Shown one piece after another: positions 11,365 to 19,282 of a stretch of 64,000 bases of DNA. The stretch comes from Acerihabitans arboris (GTDB lineage: Bacteria; Pseudomonadota; Gammaproteobacteria; Enterobacterales; Enterobacteriaceae): assembly GCF_010131535.1 (NCBI RefSeq), contig NZ_WUBS01000003.1, positions 124,001 to 188,000 of the forward strand, written 5' to 3'. The notes under the pieces are model-generated. The model was not told where the DNA came from. It ran no database searches and was given only the letters and a program-made list of their open reading frames with translations. A program made the translations under genes and the position numbers. Position 1 is the first letter of the stretch. Each line of letters starts with the position of its first letter.

Positions 11365-11602
11365 AACCTTGACGGCCGTGATAGGCAGCCTGGAGCCGTT
11401 GATCTATTGCGATCGATGAAAAACCGCCTTCTCTGGACAACGCGCCATTACGGCTGGCCAGCGTCGGCCCAAACGCTGGAATTCTGACGCGGCTGGCGGA
11501 GGCATGGAAAAGCTCCGGCGACGGCAAGGTGGTTACCTTTACCTTGAAAAAGAACGACGCCTTTCAGGACGGCGCGCCGGTAACGGCGAAAAGCGCAGCA
11601 AT
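11365..11602 (+). pseudogene. Remnant of a peptide/nickel ABC transporter binding protein (SBP family 5)
   Basis: A first frame gives TLTAVIGSLEPLIYCDR then a stop. Another gives RLASVGPNAGILTRLAEAWK, then GKVVTFTLKKNDAFQDGAPV and TAKS. This is the N-terminal pattern of family 5 binding proteins (LAEsW..sdDG.tytF.Lrkg..F.dGtPvTA). The reading frame is broken between the two parts, and the remaining 400 or so residues are absent. It lies between the divergent bglF promoter region and ogl. It is unrelated in position to the intact family 5 binding protein at 61.3 kb. Confidence 0.65.
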
Positions 11603-11702
11603 ACCACAGATTAAACATCGATTGAACGGGCGCACTATAGCAGCTTTCATTACAGGGAGCATTTTTCACAAAAAATAATAAACAGAACAACGATCACGTT
11701 AA

Positions 11703-11721
11703 AATGAAATAATGTTTCTAT
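11703..11721. promoter_or_regulatory. KdgR operator upstream of ogl
   Basis: AATGAAATAATGTTTCTAT agrees with the KdgR box AATRAAAYRNYRTTTYATT except at two positions near the right end. It lies 76 bp before the ogl start. KdgR is the IclR-type repressor of pectin catabolism that responds to 2-keto-3-deoxygluconate; its gene is not in this window. Confidence 0.75.
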
Positions 11722-11796
11722 AATAATGAATTGGTGTTTGCCAGCAGTTATTTCCCTGGCCAATGAATTTCATATTTTATGATAAGGATCTCATTA

Positions 11797-12963
11797 ATGG
11801 CAAAAGGTCAAGTTATACCCCTGCACTTTTATACCTATATAGACACCTCCACCGGGGCACAGGTGACCAGGTTAACGCCGGTGGATATTACCTGCCATCG
11901 TAACTATTTTTATCAGAAATGTTTTAGCCGCGACGGCAAAAAGCTACTGTTCAGCGGCGCCTTCGATGGACCCTGGAACTATTATTTGCTGGATATTCCC
12001 CGGCAGGAGGCGACTCAATTAACCGCAGGCCGGGGTGATAATACTTTTGGTGGTTTCCTCTCGCCTGACGATACCGCCTTATTTTATGTGAAAGACGGAC
12101 GTAAACTTGTAAGGGTCTGCCTGGCGACCCTGAACGAAACGATAATTTACCAGGTACCGGACGAATGGGTGGGTTATGGTACCTGGGTGGCAAATTCCGC
12201 ATGTGATAGCATGGTAGGTATCGAAATCAAAAGCCAAGATTGGCAACCGCTGACCGATTGGCAAAAATTTCACGATTTTTACTTTACCAACCCCTGCTGC
12301 CGACTGGTCAAGGTTAACCTGTCCAGCGGCCAGGCAACGACAATCCTGCAGGAAAATCGCTGGCTCGGCCACCCGATTTACCGCCCCGGCGATGATAACA
12401 CCGTGGCCTTTTGCCATGAGGGGCCCCATGATCTGGTGGATGCCCGGATGTGGCTTATCAATGATGACGGCAGTAATATGCGCAAGGTGAAAACCCAGGC
12501 CGCCGAAGAAAGCTGTACTCACGAGTTTTGGGTGCCTGATGGTTCTACATTGATCTATGTCTCTTACCATAAGGGCAATGCCGAACGTTTTATCTGCCGG
12601 GCCGATCCGTTAACACTGGAAAACCAACGGATTACCGCGATGCCGCCCTGCTCCCATTTGATGAGCAACCATGACGGCTCGCTGCTGGTGGGCGATGGCG
12701 CCAATGCCCCGGTGGACGTGCAGGACGATGGGGGTTATAAAATTGATAACGACCCTTTTTTGTATTTATTTGATATAAAAAATGAGACACAGCGACAGAT
12801 TGCCCGGCATGATACATCCTGGAAAGTCCTTGAGGGCGACCGGCAGGTGACGCATCCCCACCCGTCGTTTACCCCGGACGACCGACAGGTATTGTTTACC
12901 TCCGATATGCATGGTAAACCGGCGCTTTATCTGGCGACATTGCCCAAACCCGGCAACCCCTAG
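11797..12963 (+). CDS. ogl: Oligogalacturonide lyase (EC 4.2.2.6)
   Basis: From the ATG at 11797 (AAGGAT ribosome site; MAKGQ start as in Erwinia-type Ogl) the protein has 388 residues, the usual length. A seven-bladed beta-propeller is expected; motifs include VTRLTPVDITCHRNYFYQ near residue 25 and the repeated SPDD/TPDD blade signatures, with HPHPSFTPDDRQVLFTSD at the end. The cytoplasmic, Mn-dependent enzyme splits unsaturated digalacturonate to 5-keto-4-deoxyuronate. It faces kdgM and togMNAB, the uptake genes for its substrate, and has a KdgR box upstream. An in-frame ATG at 11779 exists but lacks a ribosome site. Confidence 0.92.
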   Translation: MAKGQVIPLHFYTYIDTSTGAQVTRLTPVDITCHRNYFYQKCFSRDGKKLLFSGAFDGPWNYYLLDIPRQEATQLTAGRGDNTFGGFLSPDDTALFYVKDGRKLVRVCLATLNETIIYQVPDEWVGYGTWVANSACDSMVGIEIKSQDWQPLTDWQKFHDFYFTNPCCRLVKVNLSSGQATTILQENRWLGHPIYRPGDDNTVAFCHEGPHDLVDARMWLINDDGSNMRKVKTQAAEESCTHEFWVPDGSTLIYVSYHKGNAERFICRADPLTLENQRITAMPPCSHLMSNHDGSLLVGDGANAPVDVQDDGGYKIDNDPFLYLFDIKNETQRQIARHDTSWKVLEGDRQVTHPHPSFTPDDRQVLFTSDMHGKPALYLATLPKPGNP

Positions 12964-13079
12964 GCATTGATTCTGCCCGGGCCTGCCGGCGGTGCTTATC
13001 ATTTCGGCATGCCGGCCATTCCCCGGGCCGGTATAACCCTGATCCACCGATAGTTGACAAAAAGGACACGCCACGGGAC

Positions 13080-13117
13080 AAAAAAGGGGAAAGCTGAACG
13101 TGCAATGGCCTTTCCCC
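13080..13117 (-). terminator. Terminator of kdgM
   Basis: Stem GGGGAAAG/CTTTCCCC with a 16-nt loop, followed on the minus strand by six T. It lies about 60 bp past the kdgM stop in the convergent ogl-kdgM gap and may also slow ogl transcripts. Confidence 0.7.
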
Positions 13118-13174
13118 AAAGGGTGGTAACCAGGGATTAAAGCGTGGTGTTAATACCTTAATAAGCCTATTGCG

Positions 13175-13873
13175 TCAGAAATTATATTGCACGCCAACCC
13201 GAAAACGGGTCTGTCGTTCATCGGTGACGCTGCTGCCGGAAACATTGGCGACCTGAAGATAGGGAGTCCAATTTTTGTCCCATTTATAGGCTAGCTTAAC
13301 GTCATGGGACCAGTCTTCTTTTTCGTTATTGGATAAAATGACGTCCTCTGATTTTTTGTATTCCAACTCGTATTCTACGGTATAGTCTTTCAGGAATTTA
13401 TAGCCTAGCACCATAGTTAACGTATGACCTTTTTCATCGGTCTTGGTTTCATGTGGCTGGTTCCGTTTAAAATACGGACGGTAACGCAATGATGCAGACA
13501 GATCGTCGGTAAAATTTAATTTTCCGCGCAAATAGGGCCGGTAATTATTTGAATCAGAAGATGACTCCAGTGAAAATCCCGGTTCCAACTGGAAGGTATT
13601 ATTGAATTTATACACATAGCTGGCCACGACCTCCGTGCCGTTGCTGACATGTTCATTGAACGGCTTATTGGGCGTGTTATCTGAGCTATGCTGGCCCCAT
13701 TTACCTTCCAGTGATAAGCCGAAACCATTGGCAAATCGGTTGGAGAGCAGTAAGCGATCTTTATGATCAGATTTACTGGTATCTTTCATTTCATGCCGAT
13801 AGTCAATAGTGGTCGCGGCCGCGCCAAAGCTAATGGCGGAGACTACCGCCAAAATAGTCAATACTGTTTTCAT
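13175..13873 (-). CDS. kdgM: Oligogalacturonate-specific outer-membrane porin
   Basis: A 232-residue member of the KdgM family of 12-strand barrels. Signal peptide to about residue 20 (GAAA-TTIDYRHE). The opening IDYRHEMKDTSKSDHKDRL and the final RFRVGVQYNF with C-terminal Phe are diagnostic. It lets pectin oligomers reach the periplasm for TogB. It follows togB in the same direction after a 267-bp gap and is converged on by ogl. No clear KdgR box was seen in that gap. The gap holds only AT-rich leader sequence and a small CATGG-type inverted repeat. Confidence 0.88.
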   Translation of the reverse strand: MKTVLTILAVVSAISFGAAATTIDYRHEMKDTSKSDHKDRLLLSNRFANGFGLSLEGKWGQHSSDNTPNKPFNEHVSNGTEVVASYVYKFNNTFQLEPGFSLESSSDSNNYRPYLRGKLNFTDDLSASLRYRPYFKRNQPHETKTDEKGHTLTMVLGYKFLKDYTVEYELEYKKSEDVILSNNEKEDWSHDVKLAYKWDKNWTPYLQVANVSGSSVTDERQTRFRVGVQYNF

Positions 13874-14140
13874 ATTAATATCCCAGAGTTATTAATTGAT
13901 AAAAAATACATGCCCATTCATGGGACCCCATAGGCATAACCATGGCGTCCTCTTTTTTTATCTGAGGTCTACTTATACTGGCTTTATAATTTAACCAAAA
14001 CCACCTATATAGTGTCAAAAAATAGGGCGTTGATTAAATTTTAAATTAGTTAAATGGTTTATTATCGTTATTACTTAGTCCTTATGCCGTATTATCGGCA
14101 AGAAGAGATTAAAGGGAATATATTAATTGCACTAAAATAG

Positions 14141-15427
14141 TCATCTCATTGCACGGCTGAGTATTCGATCCCCCTGCTGGTTGAAATAATCCGCCGCCTC
14201 GGTAACGCTTTTTTGTCCATAATCGATAGATTGCAGCACGTCGCCAAATAATGACACTATTTGCGGATCGTCAAAATAAGGTGAGGTTTTCATTTCATGC
14301 GGCAAGCTTAATGCCAGATCCAGTCCGGCCACGGCGGGATCTTGATCTCTAATGGTGCCGTTATCGCGCAGTTGCTTAACCGCCGCGGCGCTTAACGGTA
14401 CGCCGCGCTCCAGGCCGAGGGCGTCGATGCCCGCCTTGCTGTTAAGCAAAAAATTGATCAGCATGGCGCTTTCCTGCGGGTATCTGGTGGATTTGCCGAT
14501 GGAAAGCATTTGCGCCGGTTTGAAAAACAGGCCCGCGTCTTTGGCTCCGGGCAACATAGGATAAGGACCAGGCACCAGCCTCGCGGGCTTGGTCAGGTTA
14601 TCCGAATATTTGGTGATGGTGGAGTTCCACATATAGGTGCCGCCCCATTCACCATTAATCCAGGGCTTCATTTCATACATGTTGCTTTTACCAAATGAGG
14701 CATAATATTTGGTTGAAGGCATCACATGGCTGTCCACCATTTTTTTATACAGGGTGAAAAATTCGACCCATTGTTTCCGGCTATAAGCGAACTTTTTCGT
14801 ACTTTCATCGATTGTCGGGGTATTGTATTTTTGCGTCATATACGAACGCAGCAGTGAAAGCGTATCCTGGTGTTCCAGGATAATGGGATAATATTGGTCG
14901 CCTAGTTTTTCCTGAAAAACTTTACCGGCGGCGATTAATTCATCCCATTGTGCAGGGTATTTCAGTCCAGAATGGCTCCAGGTCTGGTCATTAAAATAGA
15001 ATACCCGGGCGGTAACCGAGATCGGAATGCCGTTCAGCTTGCCGTTCACCGTGGTTTGCCGCAGTTCCTTTGGGTCGAACTGGCTCAGGTCCAGTTGGTC
15101 TGTGACCTTATACAGATCATAAAACCCTTTCCCGTCTTTGGAAAAGATCGGCAGCCAATTCCAGTTGGTTTGCATTACATCAGGCTCGGTATTGCCCGCC
15201 AACTGCGTGGTCAGCCGGGAAAGATGTCCATCCCAGCCGGTATATTCAGCCTTGACATTGATATTCGGATGCTGCTTATGGAATTCATCAAGCGCCTTCA
15301 GGGTCACCTGATGACGGCCATTTCCGCCCCACCATGACATCCGCAGATCAATCTCGGCAGCCATAGACCGACACGAAAAAATCGCCAGCATGGAGACAAT
15401 CAGCGTGTTTGGGATTATTTTTTTCAT
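14141..15427 (-). CDS. togB: Oligogalacturonide ABC transporter, periplasmic binding protein
   Basis: A 428-residue family 1 sugar-binding protein with a signal peptide cut at about SMAAE. LRMSWWGGNGRHQVTLKALD at about 28-47 is the typical TogB start. TEPDVMQTNWNWLPIF and the aromatic-rich middle would contact the sugar ring. It captures oligogalacturonides in the periplasm for TogMN. It starts 16 bp after togA, completing the order M-N-A-B known from Dickeya and Pectobacterium. Confidence 0.88.
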   Translation of the reverse strand: MKKIIPNTLIVSMLAIFSCRSMAAEIDLRMSWWGGNGRHQVTLKALDEFHKQHPNINVKAEYTGWDGHLSRLTTQLAGNTEPDVMQTNWNWLPIFSKDGKGFYDLYKVTDQLDLSQFDPKELRQTTVNGKLNGIPISVTARVFYFNDQTWSHSGLKYPAQWDELIAAGKVFQEKLGDQYYPIILEHQDTLSLLRSYMTQKYNTPTIDESTKKFAYSRKQWVEFFTLYKKMVDSHVMPSTKYYASFGKSNMYEMKPWINGEWGGTYMWNSTITKYSDNLTKPARLVPGPYPMLPGAKDAGLFFKPAQMLSIGKSTRYPQESAMLINFLLNSKAGIDALGLERGVPLSAAAVKQLRDNGTIRDQDPAVAGLDLALSLPHEMKTSPYFDDPQIVSLFGDVLQSIDYGQKSVTEAADYFNQQGDRILSRAMR

Positions 15428-15442
15428 AAGGTACTGCTCCTG

Positions 15443-16570
15443 TTAAAGAGAGATATTTTTTTCTGTCTTGGCATCAAATATATGGCATTTATCCATATCG
15501 AACTGAAAATATACTGTCTGTTGCAAACCATTAGCGACAATGTCCCGCGCTTGCTCGGACGGCAAACGGCAGGTCAATTCAAAATTATCGACCTTAATAT
15601 ACATAAAAAACTCATGGCCCATGTTCTCCACGCGAACCAGCTCCCCCTGGGAATGATTCCCGGAGAAAGGAGATAATGAAATGTGGATAAATTCCGGACG
15701 GACGCCAAAGAAGACGGGTTGTCCGGCATACGCCGACACCTTGGTTTGTTGCTCCCGGCTCAATATCAACATGTAATGCCCTACCCTCAGGCCGATTTGC
15801 CCATCGGTTACCTTAAGCGTACTGGGTTTGATATTCATTTCCGGCGAACCGATAAACCCGGCGACAAACATGTTGGCCGGATAGTGGTAAAGATTATCCG
15901 GCGTATCAACCTGCATGATATGGCCCAACTTCATCACGCATATGCGATCTCCCATGGTCATGGCCTCAGTTTGATCGTGGGTGACGTACACCGTGGTGGC
16001 CGCCTTGCCGCTACTTTTAAGATGCTTATGCAAATCGGAAATCCGGATACGCATCGAGGCGCGCAGCTTGGCGTCCAGGTTGGACAACGGCTCGTCGAAC
16101 AGGAACACATCGGGTTTTTTTACGATGGCGCGGCCGACCGCGACACGCTGGGCCTGGCCGCCGGAAAGCTGGCGCGGCAGGCGATCGAGCAGTTCGTCGA
16201 GCTCCAGGATTTTCGCCGCCTCGGCGACCTGCGCCTCGATCTCTTTTTTCGGCAAGCGACTTAATTTAAGGCCGAAGGCCAGGTTCTCGCGCACGGTCAT
16301 ATGGGGATATAAGGCATAGTTCTGGAATACCATCGCAATGCCGCGGGATTTTGGCGCCAGGTTATTCACCACCCGCTCAGCGATGCGCACCTCCCCGTCG
16401 CTGATGGTCTCAAGTCCGGCCAGCATGCGCAACGTGGTGGATTTGGCGCAGCCGGACGGGCCGACAATCACCATGAATTCACCATCGCGAATGGTTAAAT
16501 CGATGCCATGCACCGCCCTGAATCCGTTGGAATACACCTTGCCCAGTTTACTAAATATAACTTCAGCCAT
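15443..16570 (-). CDS. togA: Oligogalacturonide ABC transporter, ATPase
   Basis: A 375-residue MalK/UgpC-type ATPase. Walker A is GPSGCAKST at 38-46 (Ala in place of the usual Gly before Lys), the signature is LSGGQAQR, Walker B is VFLFDEPLSNLD, and the H-loop is VTHDQTEAM. A TOBE/regulatory domain fills the C-terminal 130 residues. It energises TogMN. It begins 14 bp after togN. The Ala substitution in Walker A also occurs in other active sugar ATPases. Confidence 0.9.
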   Translation of the reverse strand: MAEVIFSKLGKVYSNGFRAVHGIDLTIRDGEFMVIVGPSGCAKSTTLRMLAGLETISDGEVRIAERVVNNLAPKSRGIAMVFQNYALYPHMTVRENLAFGLKLSRLPKKEIEAQVAEAAKILELDELLDRLPRQLSGGQAQRVAVGRAIVKKPDVFLFDEPLSNLDAKLRASMRIRISDLHKHLKSSGKAATTVYVTHDQTEAMTMGDRICVMKLGHIMQVDTPDNLYHYPANMFVAGFIGSPEMNIKPSTLKVTDGQIGLRVGHYMLILSREQQTKVSAYAGQPVFFGVRPEFIHISLSPFSGNHSQGELVRVENMGHEFFMYIKVDNFELTCRLPSEQARDIVANGLQQTVYFQFDMDKCHIFDAKTEKNISL

Positions 16571-16583
16571 GATAAATCCTCGA

Positions 16584-17504
16584 TTAGCCTTTTATTCCAC
16601 TGCTGGTGACGCCCTGAACGAAGTAGCGTTGGGCCAGGAAAAAAACAATGATAGACGGCATGATGGAGATGCTGGCCATCGCCAGGATTTCATTCCACGG
16701 GGCCCCCTCGGTGACATCAATCGACATTTTCAGGGCGAGCGCTATGGGATATTTATCCACGCTGTAGACATAAATCAACGGACCGATAAAATCGTTCATG
16801 GACCACATAAACTGGAACAGCGCCACCGAGATAATCGCCGGTTTTAAAATCGGCACCACGACATACCACAACACCTGGAACGAATTGCACCCATCTATTT
16901 GCGCCGCTTCTTCCATATCCCGCGGCACGCCGCGTAGAAACTGAATCAGCATGAAGACAAAAAATCCCTGGGTGGCAAAAGCCAGTGGCAGATAAAGCGG
17001 CAGGTAGCTGTTAAGCATGCCCATTTCCCTAAACAAGATATATTGCGGGATCAGCAATACCGTACTGGGTAATAACATGGTGGTAATCAGCGTGGCAAAC
17101 CAAAATTTCTTCCAGGGAATGTCAAAACGCGCAAAGCCGTAAGCAACCACGGTAGACGAAATAATAGTTAAGAATACTTTAGGGATAACGTATTTAAAAG
17201 TGTTCATCATATAGTGGCCGAAATTATATTCCGTTCCTGTTTTCCAGCCGTTAACAAAACCATCTTGGGTACCGTGTTCGGGCCATAAGCCAAGAGTAGT
17301 GAAAATTTCATTATTGGGTTTAAATGCGGCCGAGAACATCCATAACAGCGGATAGAGCATCGTTAGCCCAACAGTAATCAGGATAACATAGCGGAACGTC
17401 GCATTAATTCTCTCTTTGCGCAGTGTACGTTTAATTTCCATTTCAGCAGTGGTGTTTGAACTGACCGATTTATTATCGCCGGCATTATTTTGTATTTCAG
17501 TCAT
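16584..17504 (-). CDS. togN: Oligogalacturonide ABC transporter, permease
   Basis: A 306-residue MalG-type permease with six predicted membrane segments and the ATPase-contact EAA loop (MEEAAQIDGCNSFQVLWYVV). The start MTEIQNNAG at 17504 is chosen because GGAGGG precedes it; the longer open frame (to 17648) would run 150 bp into togM. It overlaps the togM end by 8 bp, showing translational coupling. Confidence 0.88.
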   Translation of the reverse strand: MTEIQNNAGDNKSVSSNTTAEMEIKRTLRKERINATFRYVILITVGLTMLYPLLWMFSAAFKPNNEIFTTLGLWPEHGTQDGFVNGWKTGTEYNFGHYMMNTFKYVIPKVFLTIISSTVVAYGFARFDIPWKKFWFATLITTMLLPSTVLLIPQYILFREMGMLNSYLPLYLPLAFATQGFFVFMLIQFLRGVPRDMEEAAQIDGCNSFQVLWYVVVPILKPAIISVALFQFMWSMNDFIGPLIYVYSVDKYPIALALKMSIDVTEGAPWNEILAMASISIMPSIIVFFLAQRYFVQGVTSSGIKG

Positions 17505-18390
17505 TTTTCCCTCCTTTATCGGCGGAGTAGAAAACCCAGTATTTTGAGGATTTAAAGGCAACGGAGGCAAAAACAGCGACCACCAGGAACAATATCCACG
17601 CCAGCGCCGCGCCATAGCCCATATCGAAATATTTGAACGCCGTATCATAGATATACAGCGAGAACAAATAGGTGTAATGGGTTGGCCCGCCTCCGGTTAT
17701 GACATAGGGGGCGGTAAATTCCTGGAATGCTTGGGTGGTCTGCATGATAAAATTAAAAAAAATCACCGGGGTAATGAGCGGCACCGTGACTTTCATAAAC
17801 ATTTGCCACTTGGATGCGCCGTCGATCGTTGCCGCCTCATATTGTGATTGCGGCACGTTTTGCAACGCCGCCAGGAAAATCACCATGGCGGAACCAAACT
17901 GCCATACCCGCAGCAGGGTCACGGATGTTAACGCCAGGGCCGGTTCCCCCAGCCAATTAACCGGGTCGAAGCCTAATACGCCAATAAAACTATTCAGCAG
18001 CCCATCGATGGCAAATAAGGCGCGCCATAACACGGCAATAGCCACGCTGCTGCCGAGTATGGAAGGAATATAAAAAGCGGTACGGAATAACCCAATACCC
18101 CGCAGTTTAAAATTCAGCAGAAATGCTATCCCCAGCGCAAAAGCCAGCTTCAGCGGAATTGTCAGGAGAACATAGGCAAAGGTCACCCACATCGACTTCC
18201 AGAACAAATCATCTTCCAACAACATATGGCGATAGTTTTCCATCCCGTTGAATACCGGCGGATTCATCAGGTCATAGTCGGTAAAACCCAGAAAAAACGA
18301 TGACACAAAAGGGAACGCCGTAAATACAATCAACCCTATTATGTAAGGCGATATATAGGCTAACCCCAGCAATCTGTTTTCATTCATCAT
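17497..18390 (-). CDS. togM: Oligogalacturonide ABC transporter, permease
   Basis: A 297-residue MalF-type permease. Six or more membrane segments are visible, and the EAA loop reads YEAATIDGASKWQMFMKVTV. It forms the membrane channel with TogN. It is the first gene of togMNAB; the 892-bp region upstream carries two KdgR-type boxes. Confidence 0.88.
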   Translation of the reverse strand: MMNENRLLGLAYISPYIIGLIVFTAFPFVSSFFLGFTDYDLMNPPVFNGMENYRHMLLEDDLFWKSMWVTFAYVLLTIPLKLAFALGIAFLLNFKLRGIGLFRTAFYIPSILGSSVAIAVLWRALFAIDGLLNSFIGVLGFDPVNWLGEPALALTSVTLLRVWQFGSAMVIFLAALQNVPQSQYEAATIDGASKWQMFMKVTVPLITPVIFFNFIMQTTQAFQEFTAPYVITGGGPTHYTYLFSLYIYDTAFKYFDMGYGAALAWILFLVVAVFASVAFKSSKYWVFYSADKGGKND

Positions 18391-18734
18391 ACTTACCTAT
18401 TTTAGATACATGGAAATATCTTATCTTTACATCTGGGATGACTATCATTGACATCATGCCTCCCTAACCCTAGTTATTTCCGGGAACATATTCTGTGAGG
18501 CGAATTTACAGGGTCAATCAGTGATCCCTGGTGGAACGCCGTTTAAATCGGTTTTTTCCCCGACACGGAAACAGCATAAAGCGATGGGCCGGCGTAACAT
18601 TTGCCCCGGCTTGACGGTACCTTGGCGGCACGGCGTAGCCGCTGGCCAGCGCATCCTGGCTGCACCCGGTCGGTGCTATCGCTTGCTGATGCCATGCCTT
18701 ACCCCCCGGTTTACTGAAGCTTTCTTTCTAGTAA

Positions 18735-18753
18735 AGAGAAATAGTGTTTCAAT
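18735..18753. promoter_or_regulatory. KdgR-type box upstream of togM
   Basis: AGAGAAATAGTGTTTCAAT keeps the whole core RAAAYRNYRTTTY of the KdgR box plus A and T of the right flank. It lies 345 bp before togM. Confidence 0.6.
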
Positions 18754-18809
18754 ATATTATGTTTAACTTTGCCCTTCGTCATCGACCATATGATAAAACT
18801 GTGATCAAA

Positions 18810-18828
18810 GTCGAAACGTTGTTTTGAT
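18810..18828. promoter_or_regulatory. Second KdgR-type box upstream of togM
   Basis: GTCGAAACGTTGTTTTGAT keeps the core GAAACGTTGTTTT exactly in the RAAAYRNYRTTTY pattern; flanks are weaker. It is 75 bp from the box at 18735. Confidence 0.5.
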
Positions 18829-19282
18829 TTTTTTTATGTTTTGATTTCAATTTAACGAAAAAAATTTATTAATCTAACTATATGATATAGATCGCAAAAT
18901 TTTACAACGTGATTATACATAATCGTAACCGGGTTCTGACGGCAGCTCGTCAAGACGCCGGTGCGGGTTCGGCCATTAGCCCTTGGTTCCACCTCTGGAC
19001 ATTCTGTTCTTGACGCTCAGGATGTAATTAATTATGTCCAAAATAATTTTTCATAACATTTTAATTTTTGTAAACTCCTGCTAATGATATCTAAGGGCAG
19101 AACTCATTTACCCTGCCGTATACAAAGGAGCCGGCATGGCGCAGGTTAAACGGCGGGCAGCACAAAGGACTATAATTACGCGGGGTTAAAAATTATATTG
19201 GTGACATTAAAATCTAATCGGATGTATCTTCCGGCATGATAAAGACGCCAGGGGGATCGCTTTACGCCGGTAGCAGCCCGTC

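Larger units (their letters stand above)
18391..19282. other. Long intergenic region between togM and lhr
   Basis: About 890 bp. The part next to togM (18490-18720) is GC-rich and could be a decayed gene, but no family was recognised in either direction. 18720-19200 is AT-rich and holds two KdgR-type boxes. The togM promoter may lie near the boxes, which would leave a leader of over 300 nt, or the boxes may have served a lost gene. Confidence 0.45.

Noticed and set aside
17504-17648. N-terminal extension of togN
   Set aside because: Would lie inside togM; a strong ribosome site precedes the internal start at 17504.
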